Positions 35,356 to 44,861 of a stretch of DNA of 64,000 nt are shown here, in pieces. The translations under genes and the position numbers were made by a program. This stretch comes from Actinoalloteichus hoggarensis (GTDB taxonomy: Bacteria > Actinomycetota > Actinomycetes > Mycobacteriales > Pseudonocardiaceae): NCBI RefSeq assembly GCF_002234535.1, contig NZ_CP022521.1, positions 930,001-994,000 on the forward strand. The letters are read 5' to 3'. How positions within the stretch are numbered: position 1 is the first letter of the stretch; each line of letters begins with the position of its first letter. The notes below the pieces were generated by a model. That model saw only the letters and a program-made list of their open reading frames with translations. It made no database searches and was not told the DNA's origin.

Positions 35356-36006
35356 TCAGGGCGCCTTGGCGGCCAGCAGCAGTCCGTCGCCCAACGGCAG
35401 CAGCAGCGGCGCGAGTCGCTCGTCCGAGCGCACCGCCCTGGCCACCTCCAGCAGTGCCTGTGCCTCGGGATCGCGCGTGTCCGGCTCGGCCAGCAGCTCC
35501 CGGTCGAGCATGTTGTCCAGGACAAGCACGCCGCCGGGGCGCAGCAGCCGCAGCGCCTCCTCCAGGTATCGGGGGTAGTCGGTGATCGCGCTGCCCACGA
35601 ACATCAGGTCATAGGCGCCGTCGGCGAGCCGGGGCAGCACCTCCAGGCCGCGGCCCATGATGAGCCGGGTACGCCCGGAGGGCAGTGAGGCGTCGGCGAA
35701 CACCCTCCTGGCGACCCGTTGATACTCCGGATCGACGTCGATGGAGGTCAGCACGCCGTCCGGCGCCATGCCCCGGAGCAGGCAGAGACCGCTCACCCCG
35801 GTGCCGGTGCCGACCTCGACCACGGCCCTCGCCTGGAGCGCGGTGGTCAGGAACCGCAACGCGGCCCCGGTGCCGAGGCTGATCGGCGCACACCCGAGTT
35901 CCATCCCGCGCGCCCGAGCGGCGGCCAGCACCTCGTCCTGAGCGAGGTACGCCGCAACGTAGTCCTGGACCGCATCGGCGTCGGCGATCGGCGTCTCGGG
36001 TGTCAC
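35356..36006 (-). CDS. SAM-dependent O-methyltransferase
   Basis: A 216-residue class I methyltransferase of the catechol/caffeoyl-CoA O-methyltransferase type. The SAM site is VVEVGTGTGVSGLCLL, then SIDVDPEYQRVAR, and YDLMFVGSAITDYPRYLEEAL stands where the metal-binding DADK motif of relatives occurs, so the metal site may be altered. GTG start at 36006. It lies divergent from sigE, as in mycobacteria (Rv1220c). The substrate is not known. Confidence 0.88.
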   Translation of the reverse strand: MTPETPIADADAVQDYVAAYLAQDEVLAAARARGMELGCAPISLGTGAALRFLTTALQARAVVEVGTGTGVSGLCLLRGMAPDGVLTSIDVDPEYQRVARRVFADASLPSGRTRLIMGRGLEVLPRLADGAYDLMFVGSAITDYPRYLEEALRLLRPGGVLVLDNMLDRELLAEPDTRDPEAQALLEVARAVRSDERLAPLLLPLGDGLLLAAKAP

Positions 36007-36233
36007 AGCATAGGAGGTTAGCGGCGTGGCCCCGGAAAACAGAGGAACGCGCCAAGAAGAGTGCGGGCTCGCCCACGGCCGGCCCCGGTCGCCGACGGTG
36101 GCGGCGTTCGGCTCTCAGGCTGCTCTCAGGCGGTTCTCATCGTCGTCTCACGCGGATGCCGGACAGTGGTGTTCGTAGGGCCAGGGGAGAGCCGAGGGAC
36201 ACCTGGGCCCCCGTAGGCGGGTTCTCGTGGTCG

Positions 36234-36259
36234 GGAACACCACGGGTCGTTCCGTCGTT
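36234..36259 (+). promoter_or_regulatory. ECF-type promoter upstream of sigE
   Basis: GGAAC (36234-36238), 17 bases, then CGTT (36256-36259), followed by the sigE start 43 bases on. This fits SigE/SigR-type ECF promoters and suggests autoregulation. GGAAC and GTTCC (36249-36253) also form an inverted repeat. Confidence 0.6.
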
Positions 36260-36301
36260 ACATAGGGCAGTGAGAGCCCTGAGGAGGTGTCCTGTCCGAC
36301 G

Positions 36302-36895
36302 ATGCCAGCACACTCGAACACCGAAACGGCCCGTCCGGTGGTCAGCCTGTCCGATGAACAGGCGACAGACTGGACCCCGCCCACCTGGGCGGAGGTCGTC
36401 CAGAATCATGCCGATCGGGTGTACCGGCTGGCGTTCCGACTGACGGGCAACCAGCACGACGCGGAGGACCTCACCCAGGAGACCTTCATCCGGGTCTTCC
36501 GGTCGCTGGCCTCGTACAAGCCCGGCACGTTCGAGGGCTGGCTGCACCGCATCACCACCAACCTCTTCCTGGACATGGCACGCAGGCGTGCGCGGCTGCG
36601 GATGGAGGGGCTGCCGGAGGACACCGATCGACTGCCCGGCGGCGGCCCGAGCCCGGAGGAGGTCTACAACTCGATGCACCTCGACCCGGACCTCCAGGCG
36701 GCGCTCGACGCGCTGCCGCCGGAGTTCCGGGCCGCCGTCGTGCTGTGCGACGTCGAAGGTCTCTCCTACGAGGAGATCGGCGCCACGCTCGGGGTGAAGC
36801 TGGGTACAGTGCGGAGCAGAATCCATCGCGGGCGACAGGCGCTCAAGGAGGCTCTTGAGCATCGTCGCGAGCGTGCCCAGGAGGCGTCCGTATGA
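36302..36895 (+). CDS. sigE: SigE, ECF sigma factor for envelope stress
   Basis: A 197-residue group IV sigma factor. Region 2 is [32 protein letters not shown], followed by [24 protein letters not shown]; region 4 is [42 protein letters not shown]. These blocks are almost the same as mycobacterial SigE. The ATG at 36302 is used; GTG at 36287 overlaps the GAGGAGG ribosome site and is less likely. The stop overlaps the anti-sigma start (ATGA). An ECF promoter upstream suggests a positive loop. Confidence 0.93.
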   Translation: MPAHSNTETARPVVSLSDEQATDWTPPTWAEVVQNHADRVYRLAFRLTGNQHDAEDLTQETFIRVFRSLASYKPGTFEGWLHRITTNLFLDMARRRARLRMEGLPEDTDRLPGGGPSPEEVYNSMHLDPDLQAALDALPPEFRAAVVLCDVEGLSYEEIGATLGVKLGTVRSRIHRGRQALKEALEHRRERAQEASV

Positions 36896-37806
36896 CGGAA
36901 CTGCGCGGTTTCGCGCTCCCGGAGCAGCATCTGGCTCTCGATGCGCTCGTCGCACTGGTGGACGGGGAGCTCTCGGCGGCCGCACACGACAGGGCGGTGA
37001 GTCACCTCGCGCGCTGCCCGGCGTGTTCGGGTCGGGCCACGGCCCAGAGACAGGCGCGCACGGCGGTCCGCACCGCGGCCGCGCCGATGATGCCGGTCGG
37101 ACTGTTGGAGGCGCTGTGCGCCATCCCGCAGCATGCGGACCTGCCCTCCGGGCCGGACGAGCTGGCGGTGACCCCGGACGGCAAGGTCGTCACCGTGCGG
37201 TCCGCGGGCCGTCCGTCGGCCGGTCGTCCCGCCGACCCCGCGGGCCCCGATTCGGGGCGGGAGTCCACCGCGTTCGCCGCGGGCCCCGTCCTGGGCGCGG
37301 GGCCGCGACTGGGCGAGGGATCGCGACTCGGCGAGGGATCCGCGGTGCTCGGTTCCGCTCCGCCGAGACGCGGCTCCGAGCGGACGAGCGGTTCGGGGCT
37401 CGGCTCGGAGCGCCTGCGGGCCGTCGAGCGCCGCGCGCGCAACAGCGCGGGCGTGGTCGTCTCCGGCCTGGTGTTGGGGGCCGTGGCCCTGGTCCTGCCG
37501 GTCGAACAGCCGGAGCGGGTCACCGGCAGCTCCACCTTCGGCGCCGAGGAGAGCACCGGCGGCGCGAGCGCGGGCGGTGCCCGCAGGCCCGCCTATGACA
37601 TGGGTGCGGTGCCGGAGACCGTCCTGCCGGTCGCCACTCCCACCGCCGTGTACCAGCCTGCCGCGCCGGAGGTCGCCGTGCAGTCCTCGTCGAGTTCGGG
37701 CGAGGCGGCCGCAGGCCGTTCCGACGCGCCGCAGCCAACCCCTCGGACGGGGCTGGGCGCCGGACTGCTGCCCGCCCCGGGCGGCCCGCCCGTCCTCGGC
37801 GGCTGA
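36892..37806 (+). CDS. rseA: RseA-type zinc anti-sigma factor
   Basis: A 304-residue anti-sigma factor that should hold SigE inactive. The ZAS motif is complete: H38-x3-C42-x2-C45 (HLARCPAC), preceded by [24 protein letters not shown] linker of about 110 residues contains tandem LGEGS units. One membrane helix lies at about 186-203 ([17 protein letters not shown]), and the rest is outside. It is longer than the mycobacterial RseA, which is soluble, so regulation by intramembrane proteolysis is possible here. Coupled to sigE and followed by htrA. Confidence 0.88.
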   Translation: MTELRGFALPEQHLALDALVALVDGELSAAAHDRAVSHLARCPACSGRATAQRQARTAVRTAAAPMMPVGLLEALCAIPQHADLPSGPDELAVTPDGKVVTVRSAGRPSAGRPADPAGPDSGRESTAFAAGPVLGAGPRLGEGSRLGEGSAVLGSAPPRRGSERTSGSGLGSERLRAVERRARNSAGVVVSGLVLGAVALVLPVEQPERVTGSSTFGAEESTGGASAGGARRPAYDMGAVPETVLPVATPTAVYQPAAPEVAVQSSSSSGEAAAGRSDAPQPTPRTGLGAGLLPAPGGPPVLGG

Positions 37807-37999
37807 TCACGCGACCCGGTCCGTTTCACCACTGCCGTTTCACCTGGGATGAGAGAGTCTTCTCGTGCGAGCCCGTCCTCCCGTGATCGGCGTGAGCGGA
37901 TGGCGGGGAACGGATCGAGGCTTAAGCTGATTCGGCGGGTGTGCCCCTGCTGCCCGCCGCCGCTCGCCGGTCTCGTCGTCGCCTACCGCCCGGGGAAAC

Positions 38000-39565
38000 A
38001 TGAGTTCACAGTCGCCTGCCTCGTCGTCGGGATCTCAGCCTTCGAGACCGGAGGGCTCGGATCCCGGCTCCGGCGTGTCGAGGCTGGGACCGAGGCCGCA
38101 GGCGCGCCCGCCGGTCGACCCGGCCGAGGCGGCGGTGTTCGCCCGGCCGGAGGGCATCGAGACGGCCTTCGACCACCGGACACGGGCGGGCTCCGCCGCC
38201 CGTGTCGAGCTGCCGACCGCACCCCCGCCGTCGGCGCTGATCGAGGCCTTCGGCAGGCCGGCGGGCGCGGGAGGTCTCCAGCGCCCGCCCGGCGCCCGTC
38301 CGGACTCGGCGGACGGCCCCGGCGAGCCGGAGCCGGTCTTCTGGTCCACCGAGGGTGCCGTCTGGCGTGATCCGAGTGCCACCGCCGTCCTCGGCCCTCC
38401 CGCGGTCGCCGCCGAGGAGGCGCCCGCCGCCGAGGAGGAGTCGGCCCGGCCGGAGGGTCCTCGGCTCAGCGCGAGAGAGGTCCTCTTCGGCGGGCGGGTC
38501 AGACCGCGTGCGCTGCTGCTGCTCGGCGTCGTCGCCCTGGCGATCGGCCTGGTCGGCGGTGCGATCGGGCGACTCACCGTCGAAGGCGGCAGTCTGCTGA
38601 GCGGCCCCGACGTGCGGTTGGCGGAGGTCCGGCCGGGCGTCGAGCGGGAGCCCGGCTCGGTCGCCGAACTGGCCGGTCGGGTGAGACCCGCCGTGGTCTC
38701 CGTGCAGGACACGGCGGGCAACACCGGCTCGGGCGTGGTGATCGACGAAGACGGATACATCGTCACCAACGATCACGTGATCGTCGAGTCCGCGAACGAC
38801 CCCGAGTCGAGTCTCACCGTCGTCTTCGACGAGGGCAGCCGGGCGACCGCCGAGATCGTCGGACGCGATCCGCGCACCGACCTGGCGGTGCTGCGCGTGA
38901 ACGTGGACAACCTGACGGTCCTGCCGATGGGCAGCTCCGCCGACCTGGAGGTCGGCGACACGGTGCTCGCGGTGGGCAACCCGCTCGGGCTGCCCGGCAC
39001 CGTCACCGAGGGCATCGTCAGCTACCTGGACCGGCCGATGCGGCTGAACTCGTCCGGGGGTGAGGAGGTGGTGTTCGAGGCGATCCAGACCGACGCGGCC
39101 ATCAACAGCGGCAACTCGGGCGGCGCGCTGGTGGACTCCAGCGGCACGCTGATCGGCATCAACACCATGAACCGGATGCCGCCGATGGCGGGACAGGGCG
39201 AGAGCGGCTCCATCGGCCTCGGCTTCGCGATCCCCGTCGACGACGTGCGGCGGATCGCCGAGGAGTTGATCCGCAACGGCGAGATCCACCATCCCGACCT
39301 CGGCGTCAACTCCAACACCGTGATCACCGACGACCTCAGCGGCGCCCAGGTGGTCAACGTGCGGGCGGGCAGCTCGGCCGAGGAGGCGGGACTCCTGGAG
39401 GGCGACATCATCGTGCGGGTCGGCGATCGGGACGTCTTCGGGGCGGACGAGCTGGCGGCGGCGATCCGGGAGCAGCAGATCGGCGCGGTGGTCGAGCTGG
39501 AGGCGGTGCGCGGCAGCGACGTGGTCGTGATACCGGTGACTCTCCAGTCGGACGAGGACAGTTGA
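38000..39565 (+). CDS. htrA: HtrA-family membrane-anchored serine protease
   Basis: A 521-residue envelope protease/chaperone. A disordered cytosolic N-terminus (about 1-165) leads to one membrane helix (ALLLLGVVALAIGLVGGAIG). The trypsin-like domain has the His in VTNDHVIV, the Asp in DPRTDLAVLRV and the Ser in INSGNSGGALVD. A C-terminal PDZ domain follows (VVNVRAGSSAEEAGLLEGDIIV). It degrades misfolded proteins outside the membrane and, in mycobacteria, acts with SigE. Weak GGAAC at 37907 could mark its own ECF promoter; GGGGAAAC lies just before the ATG. Confidence 0.93.
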   Translation: MSSQSPASSSGSQPSRPEGSDPGSGVSRLGPRPQARPPVDPAEAAVFARPEGIETAFDHRTRAGSAARVELPTAPPPSALIEAFGRPAGAGGLQRPPGARPDSADGPGEPEPVFWSTEGAVWRDPSATAVLGPPAVAAEEAPAAEEESARPEGPRLSAREVLFGGRVRPRALLLLGVVALAIGLVGGAIGRLTVEGGSLLSGPDVRLAEVRPGVEREPGSVAELAGRVRPAVVSVQDTAGNTGSGVVIDEDGYIVTNDHVIVESANDPESSLTVVFDEGSRATAEIVGRDPRTDLAVLRVNVDNLTVLPMGSSADLEVGDTVLAVGNPLGLPGTVTEGIVSYLDRPMRLNSSGGEEVVFEAIQTDAAINSGNSGGALVDSSGTLIGINTMNRMPPMAGQGESGSIGLGFAIPVDDVRRIAEELIRNGEIHHPDLGVNSNTVITDDLSGAQVVNVRAGSSAEEAGLLEGDIIVRVGDRDVFGADELAAAIREQQIGAVVELEAVRGSDVVVIPVTLQSDEDS

Positions 39566-39634
39566 GACGTCGGCGGGTCTCGGTTCTGAGCGGCGCAGCG
39601 GTTAGGCTGTCGAGGACGTCCGAGGGGGTGGCGA

Positions 39635-40027
39635 GTGTTCGACAGCGTGGGCTGGGGTGAGCTGATCGTCCTGCTCATCATCGGGCTCTTCATCTTCGGT
39701 CCCGATCGGCTGCCCGAGGCGGCGGCCTGGCTGGGCCGATCGGTGCGCAAGGTGCGGGATTACGCGACCGGTGCACGCCAGCAGCTGCGTGATGAGCTGG
39801 GCCCGGAGTTCGACGAGCTCCAGAAGCCGCTGAACGACCTGCGCGGCCTGCGCAATATCAATCCGCGCAGCATGGTCACGGAGCAGGCCCGCAAGCTGTT
39901 CGACGAGGAGCCGGAGACGCCGAACCGGGCAAGCGGCGCGAATCGCAAGCCGGTGACGGCGCCGCGGCCGGTCGAGCCCGCGCTGAAGCCCGGCGAGCGT
40001 CCGCCGATCGATCCCGACGCCACCTGA
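39635..40027 (+). CDS. tatB: TatB, twin-arginine translocase subunit
   Basis: A 130-residue membrane protein. The N-terminal helix [20 protein letters not shown] ends in the hinge [22 protein letters not shown], then an amphipathic helix and a long polar tail, as in Tat subunits. The glutamate at position 9 is typical of TatB. It receives folded substrates from the cytosol with TatC. It lies 70 bases after htrA, a conserved neighbourhood in mycobacteria. Confidence 0.9.
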   Translation: MFDSVGWGELIVLLIIGLFIFGPDRLPEAAAWLGRSVRKVRDYATGARQQLRDELGPEFDELQKPLNDLRGLRNINPRSMVTEQARKLFDEEPETPNRASGANRKPVTAPRPVEPALKPGERPPIDPDAT

Positions 40028-40615
40028 GCACCTGCGGCGGTCGGTCGCGGCGCACGACCGGGTTAGGCGACGACCGGTTCGCCCCGCCGTCAGAGACCGA
40101 CGCCCGGCGAGGCCCCGACGTCCGTCGACACCCTGACTCCCGGCGAGAACCCGGACGCCCGGCGAGGCCTGACACGGGCGTCCGGTCGGGACGGCTCTGA
40201 GCACCGCGCCCGCACACTCGGACGGCTCCCCGCCGTATCGGCCGGGCCGGGCACGGCGGGATGTGACACTCGTGGCGACCGTTCGCGGTGGTGGCCTTCC
40301 GGCGGCGCGGACCGCGGCGAGCAGGTCGTCGGCCGTGCGGACGGCTGCCCTCCGGCGCCATCGCCGCCATGTTCGCGACAGGCGTCACCTCGCCGCCGCC
40401 GTGATCGATCCGAGCCGAGCACGCTGCTCACCGGACTCGCCGACGCCGATCCGGCCGCGCCGATCGGATCACGGAACCCGTGAACGTGCACCCGCCGAGT
40501 TCATCGCACCACTCGCCGATCGCGCCGGAACACGAGCGGCGTGGCCGGGACGGCCGGCTCCGGACACAGGGCACACCGGCCCCGGCACGAGATCCATGCC
40601 GAGGCCGGGGCGTCG
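40028..40615. other. 590-base convergent gap with short repeats
   Basis: Between tatB and mrp. GACGCCCGGCGAGGCC occurs twice (40099-40114 and 40154-40169), 55 bases apart. A hairpin near the right end is listed separately. Open frames here are not convincing. Confidence 0.5.
40579..40611 (-). terminator. 8-bp hairpin after mrp
   Basis: GCCCCGGC and GCCGGGGC pair around a 17-base loop, five bases beyond the mrp stop on the - strand. Confidence 0.6.
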
Positions 40616-41770
40616 TCAGCGTCCGACCGGGGTCACCGACAGCATCTGGCCCGCGAGGCCCCTCGCCCGCACGGTGAGGCGCTTGGCGATGTCCGACAAC
40701 ACCACCGAGGCGGGGGCGTCCGGTTCGGCGAGCACCAGCGGCGTCCCCGCGTCGCCCTGTTCGCGCAGTCGCTGATCCAGGGGGACCTGACCGAGCAGCG
40801 GCACCTCGGCGCCGACCGAGCGACTGAGCGAGTCCGCGACGATCTTGCCGCCCCCGGAGCCGAAGACGTCCAGCCGGGTTCCGTCGGGCATGTCCATCCA
40901 GGACATGTTCTCCACGACCCCCGCGACGCGCTGTCGGGTCTGGAGCGCGATCGCGCCGGCCCGCTCGGCCACCTCGGCCGCCGCCTGCTGCGGCGTCGTG
41001 ACCACCAGCAGCTCGGCGTTGGGGACGAGCTGCGCGACGGAGATGGCGACGTCGCCGGTGCCCGGCGGCAGATCCAGCAGCAGGACGTCGAGGTCGCCCC
41101 AGAAGACGTCGGACAGGAACTGCTGAAGCGCCCGGTGGAGCATCGGCCCGCGCCAGACCACGGGAGCGTTGCCCGGGGTGAACATGCCGATCGAGATCAG
41201 CTTCACGCCGTGGGACTGCGGCGGCATGATCATCGACTCGACCTTGGTCGGCTTGCCGCCCGCGCCCAGCATCCGGGGGATCGAGTGACCGTAGATGTCC
41301 GCGTCCACGACGCCGACCGACAGGCCGCGCTGTGCCATGGCGACGGCGAGGTTGACCGTGACGCTGGACTTGCCGACGCCGCCCTTGCCGGAGGCCACGC
41401 AGTAGACGCGGGTCGTCGAGCCGGGCTCGGCGAACGGGATGCGCGGCTCGGCGGCGTCGCCTCGGAGGCTGCGGCGGAGCTCCGCCCGCTGTTCGTCGTT
41501 CATCACGTCGAGTTCGACGTGGACCTCTCGCACACCGGGGACGGCGCTGACGGCCGAGGTGACGTCCTTGGTGATCCGATCGCGCATGGGACAGCCCGCG
41601 ACGGTCAGATAGACCGCGACGGACACGACTCCGTCCTCCGTGACGGTGACGTCTTTGACCATCCCCAACTCGGTGATGGGTCGGTGGATCTCCGGGTCCT
41701 CGACCCGGCCGAGCGCCTCGTGCACCGATGCGGACGAGGGGGTGGTGTCTGCGGGCTGCACAGTGGTCAC
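40616..41770 (-). CDS. mrp: Mrp/NBP35-family Fe-S carrier ATPase
   Basis: A 384-residue P-loop protein that carries Fe-S clusters to apoproteins. An N-terminal MIP18-like domain (about 10-90) has EDPEIHRPITELGMV and TVAGCPMRDRI. The deviant Walker A is ASGKGGVGKSSVTVNLA, followed by VVDADIYGHSIPRMLG and DLPPGTGD. The usual C-terminal CxxC (MSWMDMPDG where others have CPHCG) is missing, which bears on how it holds a cluster. GTG at 41770 is used; the frame is open to 41980. The start is divergent from a MarR gene. Confidence 0.9.
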   Translation of the reverse strand: MTTVQPADTTPSSASVHEALGRVEDPEIHRPITELGMVKDVTVTEDGVVSVAVYLTVAGCPMRDRITKDVTSAVSAVPGVREVHVELDVMNDEQRAELRRSLRGDAAEPRIPFAEPGSTTRVYCVASGKGGVGKSSVTVNLAVAMAQRGLSVGVVDADIYGHSIPRMLGAGGKPTKVESMIMPPQSHGVKLISIGMFTPGNAPVVWRGPMLHRALQQFLSDVFWGDLDVLLLDLPPGTGDVAISVAQLVPNAELLVVTTPQQAAAEVAERAGAIALQTRQRVAGVVENMSWMDMPDGTRLDVFGSGGGKIVADSLSRSVGAEVPLLGQVPLDQRLREQGDAGTPLVLAEPDAPASVVLSDIAKRLTVRARGLAGQMLSVTPVGR

Positions 41771-41988
41771 TGCTGAGCACCGACCTTCCGGTACGGGATT
41801 CGCGTGTCTCACCCCGGCCCGAGAGCAGAGCTCCTGCCCCGGCCCGGGGTCGGGCATCGCCCCGAACAGGGGTCGAGCCGCTCGCCCCCATGCTACGGGC
41901 TGCTCCGACCGGTCCTCGTCGCCCTCTCGCCGATCTTTCTCGTCGATATCGTGCATCCGGCTGGACGCGGTGAGTAACATCGACTTCT

Positions 41989-42507
41989 GTGGCGGATACC
42001 GGTCTTGCCCGATTACCGACAGACGAAGAGATGGCGGCGTGGCGCTCCTTCCTGCGTGCGCATGCCAGGGTCACCCGTTCGTTGGAAGCGGATTTGATAG
42101 CGGAGCAACGACTCTCGCTCGCCGCCTACGACGTACTACTCCAACTGGCCGAATCCCCGGATTACCGGTTGCGGATGACGGAGTTGGCCGATGCCGTGCT
42201 GCTTTCCCGGTCCGGGGTCACCAGGCTGGTTGACCGGCTGGAACGCGCCGGACTGGTGCGCCGAAGCCGTGTCGACACGGACGGAAGAGGTGTGATGGCG
42301 GTTCTCACCGGCCATGGGCTGGAAAGGCTGCGGACGGCCACCGAAACACATCTGACGGGCGTGGTCCGGTATTTCAGCTCGCAGCTCGCCCGGTATCAGT
42401 TGACGGTGCTGGGCGATACCTGCGAGAAATTGGCGGAGGGAAAAATTCCCGCTCCCTCGGGCGACGTGGACCCCGCGACGATCACGACCGCCGACAGCGG
42501 TGGGTAA
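41989..42507 (+). CDS. MarR-family transcriptional regulator
   Basis: A 172-residue winged-helix regulator. The central block is [51 protein letters not shown], with the wing VDTDGRGVMAVLT. The C-terminal 25 residues are a polar tail. The effector and target are unknown; the CoA-ester lyase gene downstream (91 bases) or mrp upstream (divergent) are possible targets. GTG start. Confidence 0.88.
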   Translation: MADTGLARLPTDEEMAAWRSFLRAHARVTRSLEADLIAEQRLSLAAYDVLLQLAESPDYRLRMTELADAVLLSRSGVTRLVDRLERAGLVRRSRVDTDGRGVMAVLTGHGLERLRTATETHLTGVVRYFSSQLARYQLTVLGDTCEKLAEGKIPAPSGDVDPATITTADSGG

Positions 42508-42597
42508 CCATCCGGGGCGCCTGACCGCGTCGCGGCCACCACGGTCCTCCTAGCATTCGCCGGGACGAGTCGAGAGTCCCAGAGAGCGGAGTTCATC

Positions 42598-43554
42598 GTG
42601 GTCGAGCGGATGCGCCCCCGTCGGTCGTGCCTGGCGGTCCCCGGGTCGAGTCGGAAGATGATCGACAAGGCCAGGGGACTGCCGGTCGACGAGTTCTTCC
42701 TCGACCTGGAGGACGCCTGCGCGCCGCCGGTCAAGGCGCAGGCTCGCCGCACCGTCGTCGAGGCGTTGACCGAGGGCGGCTGGGGCGGCCGGACCAGGGT
42801 CGTGCGCATCAACGACCTGAGCACCGAATGGGCCTACCGCGACGTCATCGAGGTGGTGGAGGGGGCGGGCGCCGACCTCGACTGTCTGCTGCTGCCCAAG
42901 GCGGAGTCCGCGGAGCAGGTCCGCTGGCTCGACGTGCTGCTGACGCAGATCGAACGGGCCAACGGTCTGGAAGTCGGACGCATCGGCATCGAGGCGCAGA
43001 TCGAGAGCGCGGGCGGCCTGGTGGCCGCCGACGAGCTGGCCCGGTCGTCGCCCCGGCTGGAGGCACTGGTCTTCGGGCCCGCGGACTTCATGGCCTCCAT
43101 CAACATGCGCAGCCTCGTGGTGGGGGAGCAGCCGCCGGGCTACGACCGGGGCGACGCCTACCACTACGTGTTGATGCGGCTGCTGATCGCGGCAAGGGCG
43201 GCGGGAGTGCAGGCGGTCGACGGGCCGTACCTCCAGATCCGCGACGTCGACGGCCTGCGCCGAGTCGCGGCGAGCTCGGCGGCACTGGGCTTCGACGGCA
43301 AGTGGGTGCTGCACCCCGGCCAGATCGACGCGGTCAACGAGGTGTTCTCGCCGGATCAGGACGACTACGAGCACGCGGAGGACATCCTGGACGCCTACGC
43401 CTGGCACACCTCGACCGAGGGCGGTGCCCGAGGCGCCGTGCTGCTGGGAGAGGAGATGATCGACGAGGCCTCGCGGAAGATGGCCCTGGTGATCGCGGCG
43501 AAGGGGCGGGCGGCCGGACTCACCCGACGGCGGGGATGGCGGCCCGAGGACTGA
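42598..43554 (+). CDS. HpcH/HpaI-family CoA-ester lyase (CitE-like)
   Basis: A 318-residue TIM-barrel lyase of the CitE/malyl-CoA lyase group. It starts RRSCLAVPGSSRKMIDKA; DEFFLDLEDACAPPVK supplies a catalytic acid pair, RVVRINDL the substrate arginine, and IEAQIESAGGLVAADEL the metal-binding glutamate. GFDGKWVLHPGQIDAVNEVF is the usual C-terminal block. Likely chemistry is cleavage of malyl-CoA or a methylated analogue; the exact ester is unclear. GTG start with GAG bases upstream. No pathway partners are adjacent. Confidence 0.87.
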   Translation: MVERMRPRRSCLAVPGSSRKMIDKARGLPVDEFFLDLEDACAPPVKAQARRTVVEALTEGGWGGRTRVVRINDLSTEWAYRDVIEVVEGAGADLDCLLLPKAESAEQVRWLDVLLTQIERANGLEVGRIGIEAQIESAGGLVAADELARSSPRLEALVFGPADFMASINMRSLVVGEQPPGYDRGDAYHYVLMRLLIAARAAGVQAVDGPYLQIRDVDGLRRVAASSAALGFDGKWVLHPGQIDAVNEVFSPDQDDYEHAEDILDAYAWHTSTEGGARGAVLLGEEMIDEASRKMALVIAAKGRAAGLTRRRGWRPED

Positions 43555-44058
43555 CCGGGCCTTTCACGGCGCGCCGCGGATCGAGGCGATCGTGGCGGCC
43601 GGGAACACGGGCTCGAACGCGCGGTCCGCAGCGGTGCGACGACGCCGATCTCGACGGCTCCTCGGGCAGGGCCGCCCGAGCGTCATGCGATCGCCGCGGC
43701 GCCCGTCCGTGCCCGCACCGCTGCCCGATCGCCTGGTCGACCGCAGTCGAGCAGACAGGACGACCGGGCCTGGCCGAGAGACGAGGGCCGGGAGTCCGGC
43801 GCCGCGACGGCCCCGCGCCCGGTGCGCCACCCGGTGGCGGCGACCGCGTGGATCGCCGTCGACCACCGTCGGCAGCGGCGGACCGCCACCTTCGGCGGTG
43901 GTCGGAGTCACGACGGGGGGACGTCGTCCCGCGGAGTGGTCGACCCGGCGAGCACGATGGATCATGGGTATGTCTGATTCGTCGTTCTGTCGGGGGCGGA
44001 ACTGTCGGGCGTGCCGATCGTTGGCAGGATGCAGGCTCTGAAGTTCACGAGGGGAGAC
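43555..44058. other. 500-base gap with no supported gene
   Basis: Between the CoA-ester lyase and the stress-type membrane protein. Open frames here have no recognisable content. The right end should hold the promoter of the next gene; no clear elements were found. Confidence 0.5.
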
Positions 44059-44589
44059 ATGGTGACAAGTCCGTTCGGCGGTACCGGTGGCGGCTCGCCG
44101 GGAGCGCCCAGGCTGCCCACACCCCCCACCGGGTGGCCCATCGGGTCCTACGCCACCTACGAGGAGGCGCAGCGGGCGGTGGACCACCTCGCCGACGGCG
44201 ACTTCCCCGTCCAGGAGGTCACGATCGTCGGCGTCGACCTGATGCTGGTCGAGCGGGTGACCGGCAAGCTGACCTGGGGAAAGGTCATCGGCGGCGGAGC
44301 GGCGTCCGGCGCGTGGTTCGGTCTCTTCGTCGGTGTGCTGCTGAGTCTCTTCGGCAGCCCTGAGGGCTTCATCCTCGGTCCGATCCTGGTCGGCCTCGGC
44401 ACCGGCGTCCTGTTCGGCATCCTCTTCGCGGCGGCGACCTACGCCTCGGCCAAGGGGCGCCGCGACTTCATGTCGGCCAGCCAGCTCGTGGCGGGCCGCT
44501 ACGACGTGCTCTGCCAGCCCCGGCACGCGGAGAAGGGCCGGGACATCCTGGCCAGACTGGCGATGGGACCCCGACGCACCAGTTCCTGA
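44059..44589 (+). CDS. General-stress-type membrane protein
   Basis: A 176-residue protein. An N-terminal Gly/Pro-rich segment is followed by a YflT-like general-stress domain (WPIGSYATYEEAQRAVDHLADGDFPVQEVTIVGVDLM). Two adjacent glycine-rich membrane helices lie at about 83-102 and 107-133, and the C-terminus is soluble (RYDVLCQPRHAEKGRDIL). The same gene precedes lpqY in mycobacteria (Rv1234). GGGGAG lies a few bases before the ATG at 44059. Function unknown beyond the stress-protein resemblance. Confidence 0.82.
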   Translation: MVTSPFGGTGGGSPGAPRLPTPPTGWPIGSYATYEEAQRAVDHLADGDFPVQEVTIVGVDLMLVERVTGKLTWGKVIGGGAASGAWFGLFVGVLLSLFGSPEGFILGPILVGLGTGVLFGILFAAATYASAKGRRDFMSASQLVAGRYDVLCQPRHAEKGRDILARLAMGPRRTSS

Positions 44590-44664
44590 CCGACCCTCGA
44601 CTCCGGCCTACGGCGCTGTTTGGTAACAGGCTGGTGGCAGCCGACGGCAATACGCCGGGAGTTG

Positions 44665-44693
44665 TTGCGAGCCGTGATCTTCGGGCCTAGGTT
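44665..44693 (+). promoter_or_regulatory. Sigma-70-type promoter before lpqY
   Basis: TTGCGA (44665-44670), 17 bases, then TAGGTT (44688-44693). Just downstream, GTGTG (44712) and CACAC (44725) form a dyad that could be an operator for the trehalose importer. Confidence 0.55.
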
Positions 44694-44861
44694 TTACCCA
44701 CCGTTCCCAAGGTGTGCGGGTTTTCACACTTCGTTCCTGGCTCTACCCCCGAAGGGGTGAGCCGCGGGATGGGCACAGTGAGGTGCCGGCCGTGCGTGGT
44801 GGTCCGGGTCGTCTACGACCACCCGGTCGACCTTCCTCGGCGCGGCGGGAAGGAGACTGGG

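Noticed and set aside
37907-37933. ECF promoter before htrA (GGAAC-N17-GATTC)
   Set aside because: The -35 is good but the -10 part matches poorly; kept only as a remark in the htrA entry.
38006-39292. 428-residue - strand open frame over htrA
   Set aside because: Shadow of htrA; compositionally biased to His/Arg/Asp/Gln.
43592-44041. 149-residue + frame upstream of the stress-type membrane protein
   Set aside because: Arg/Pro-rich, no motif, and its codon third positions do not show the strong G/C bias of true genes here.
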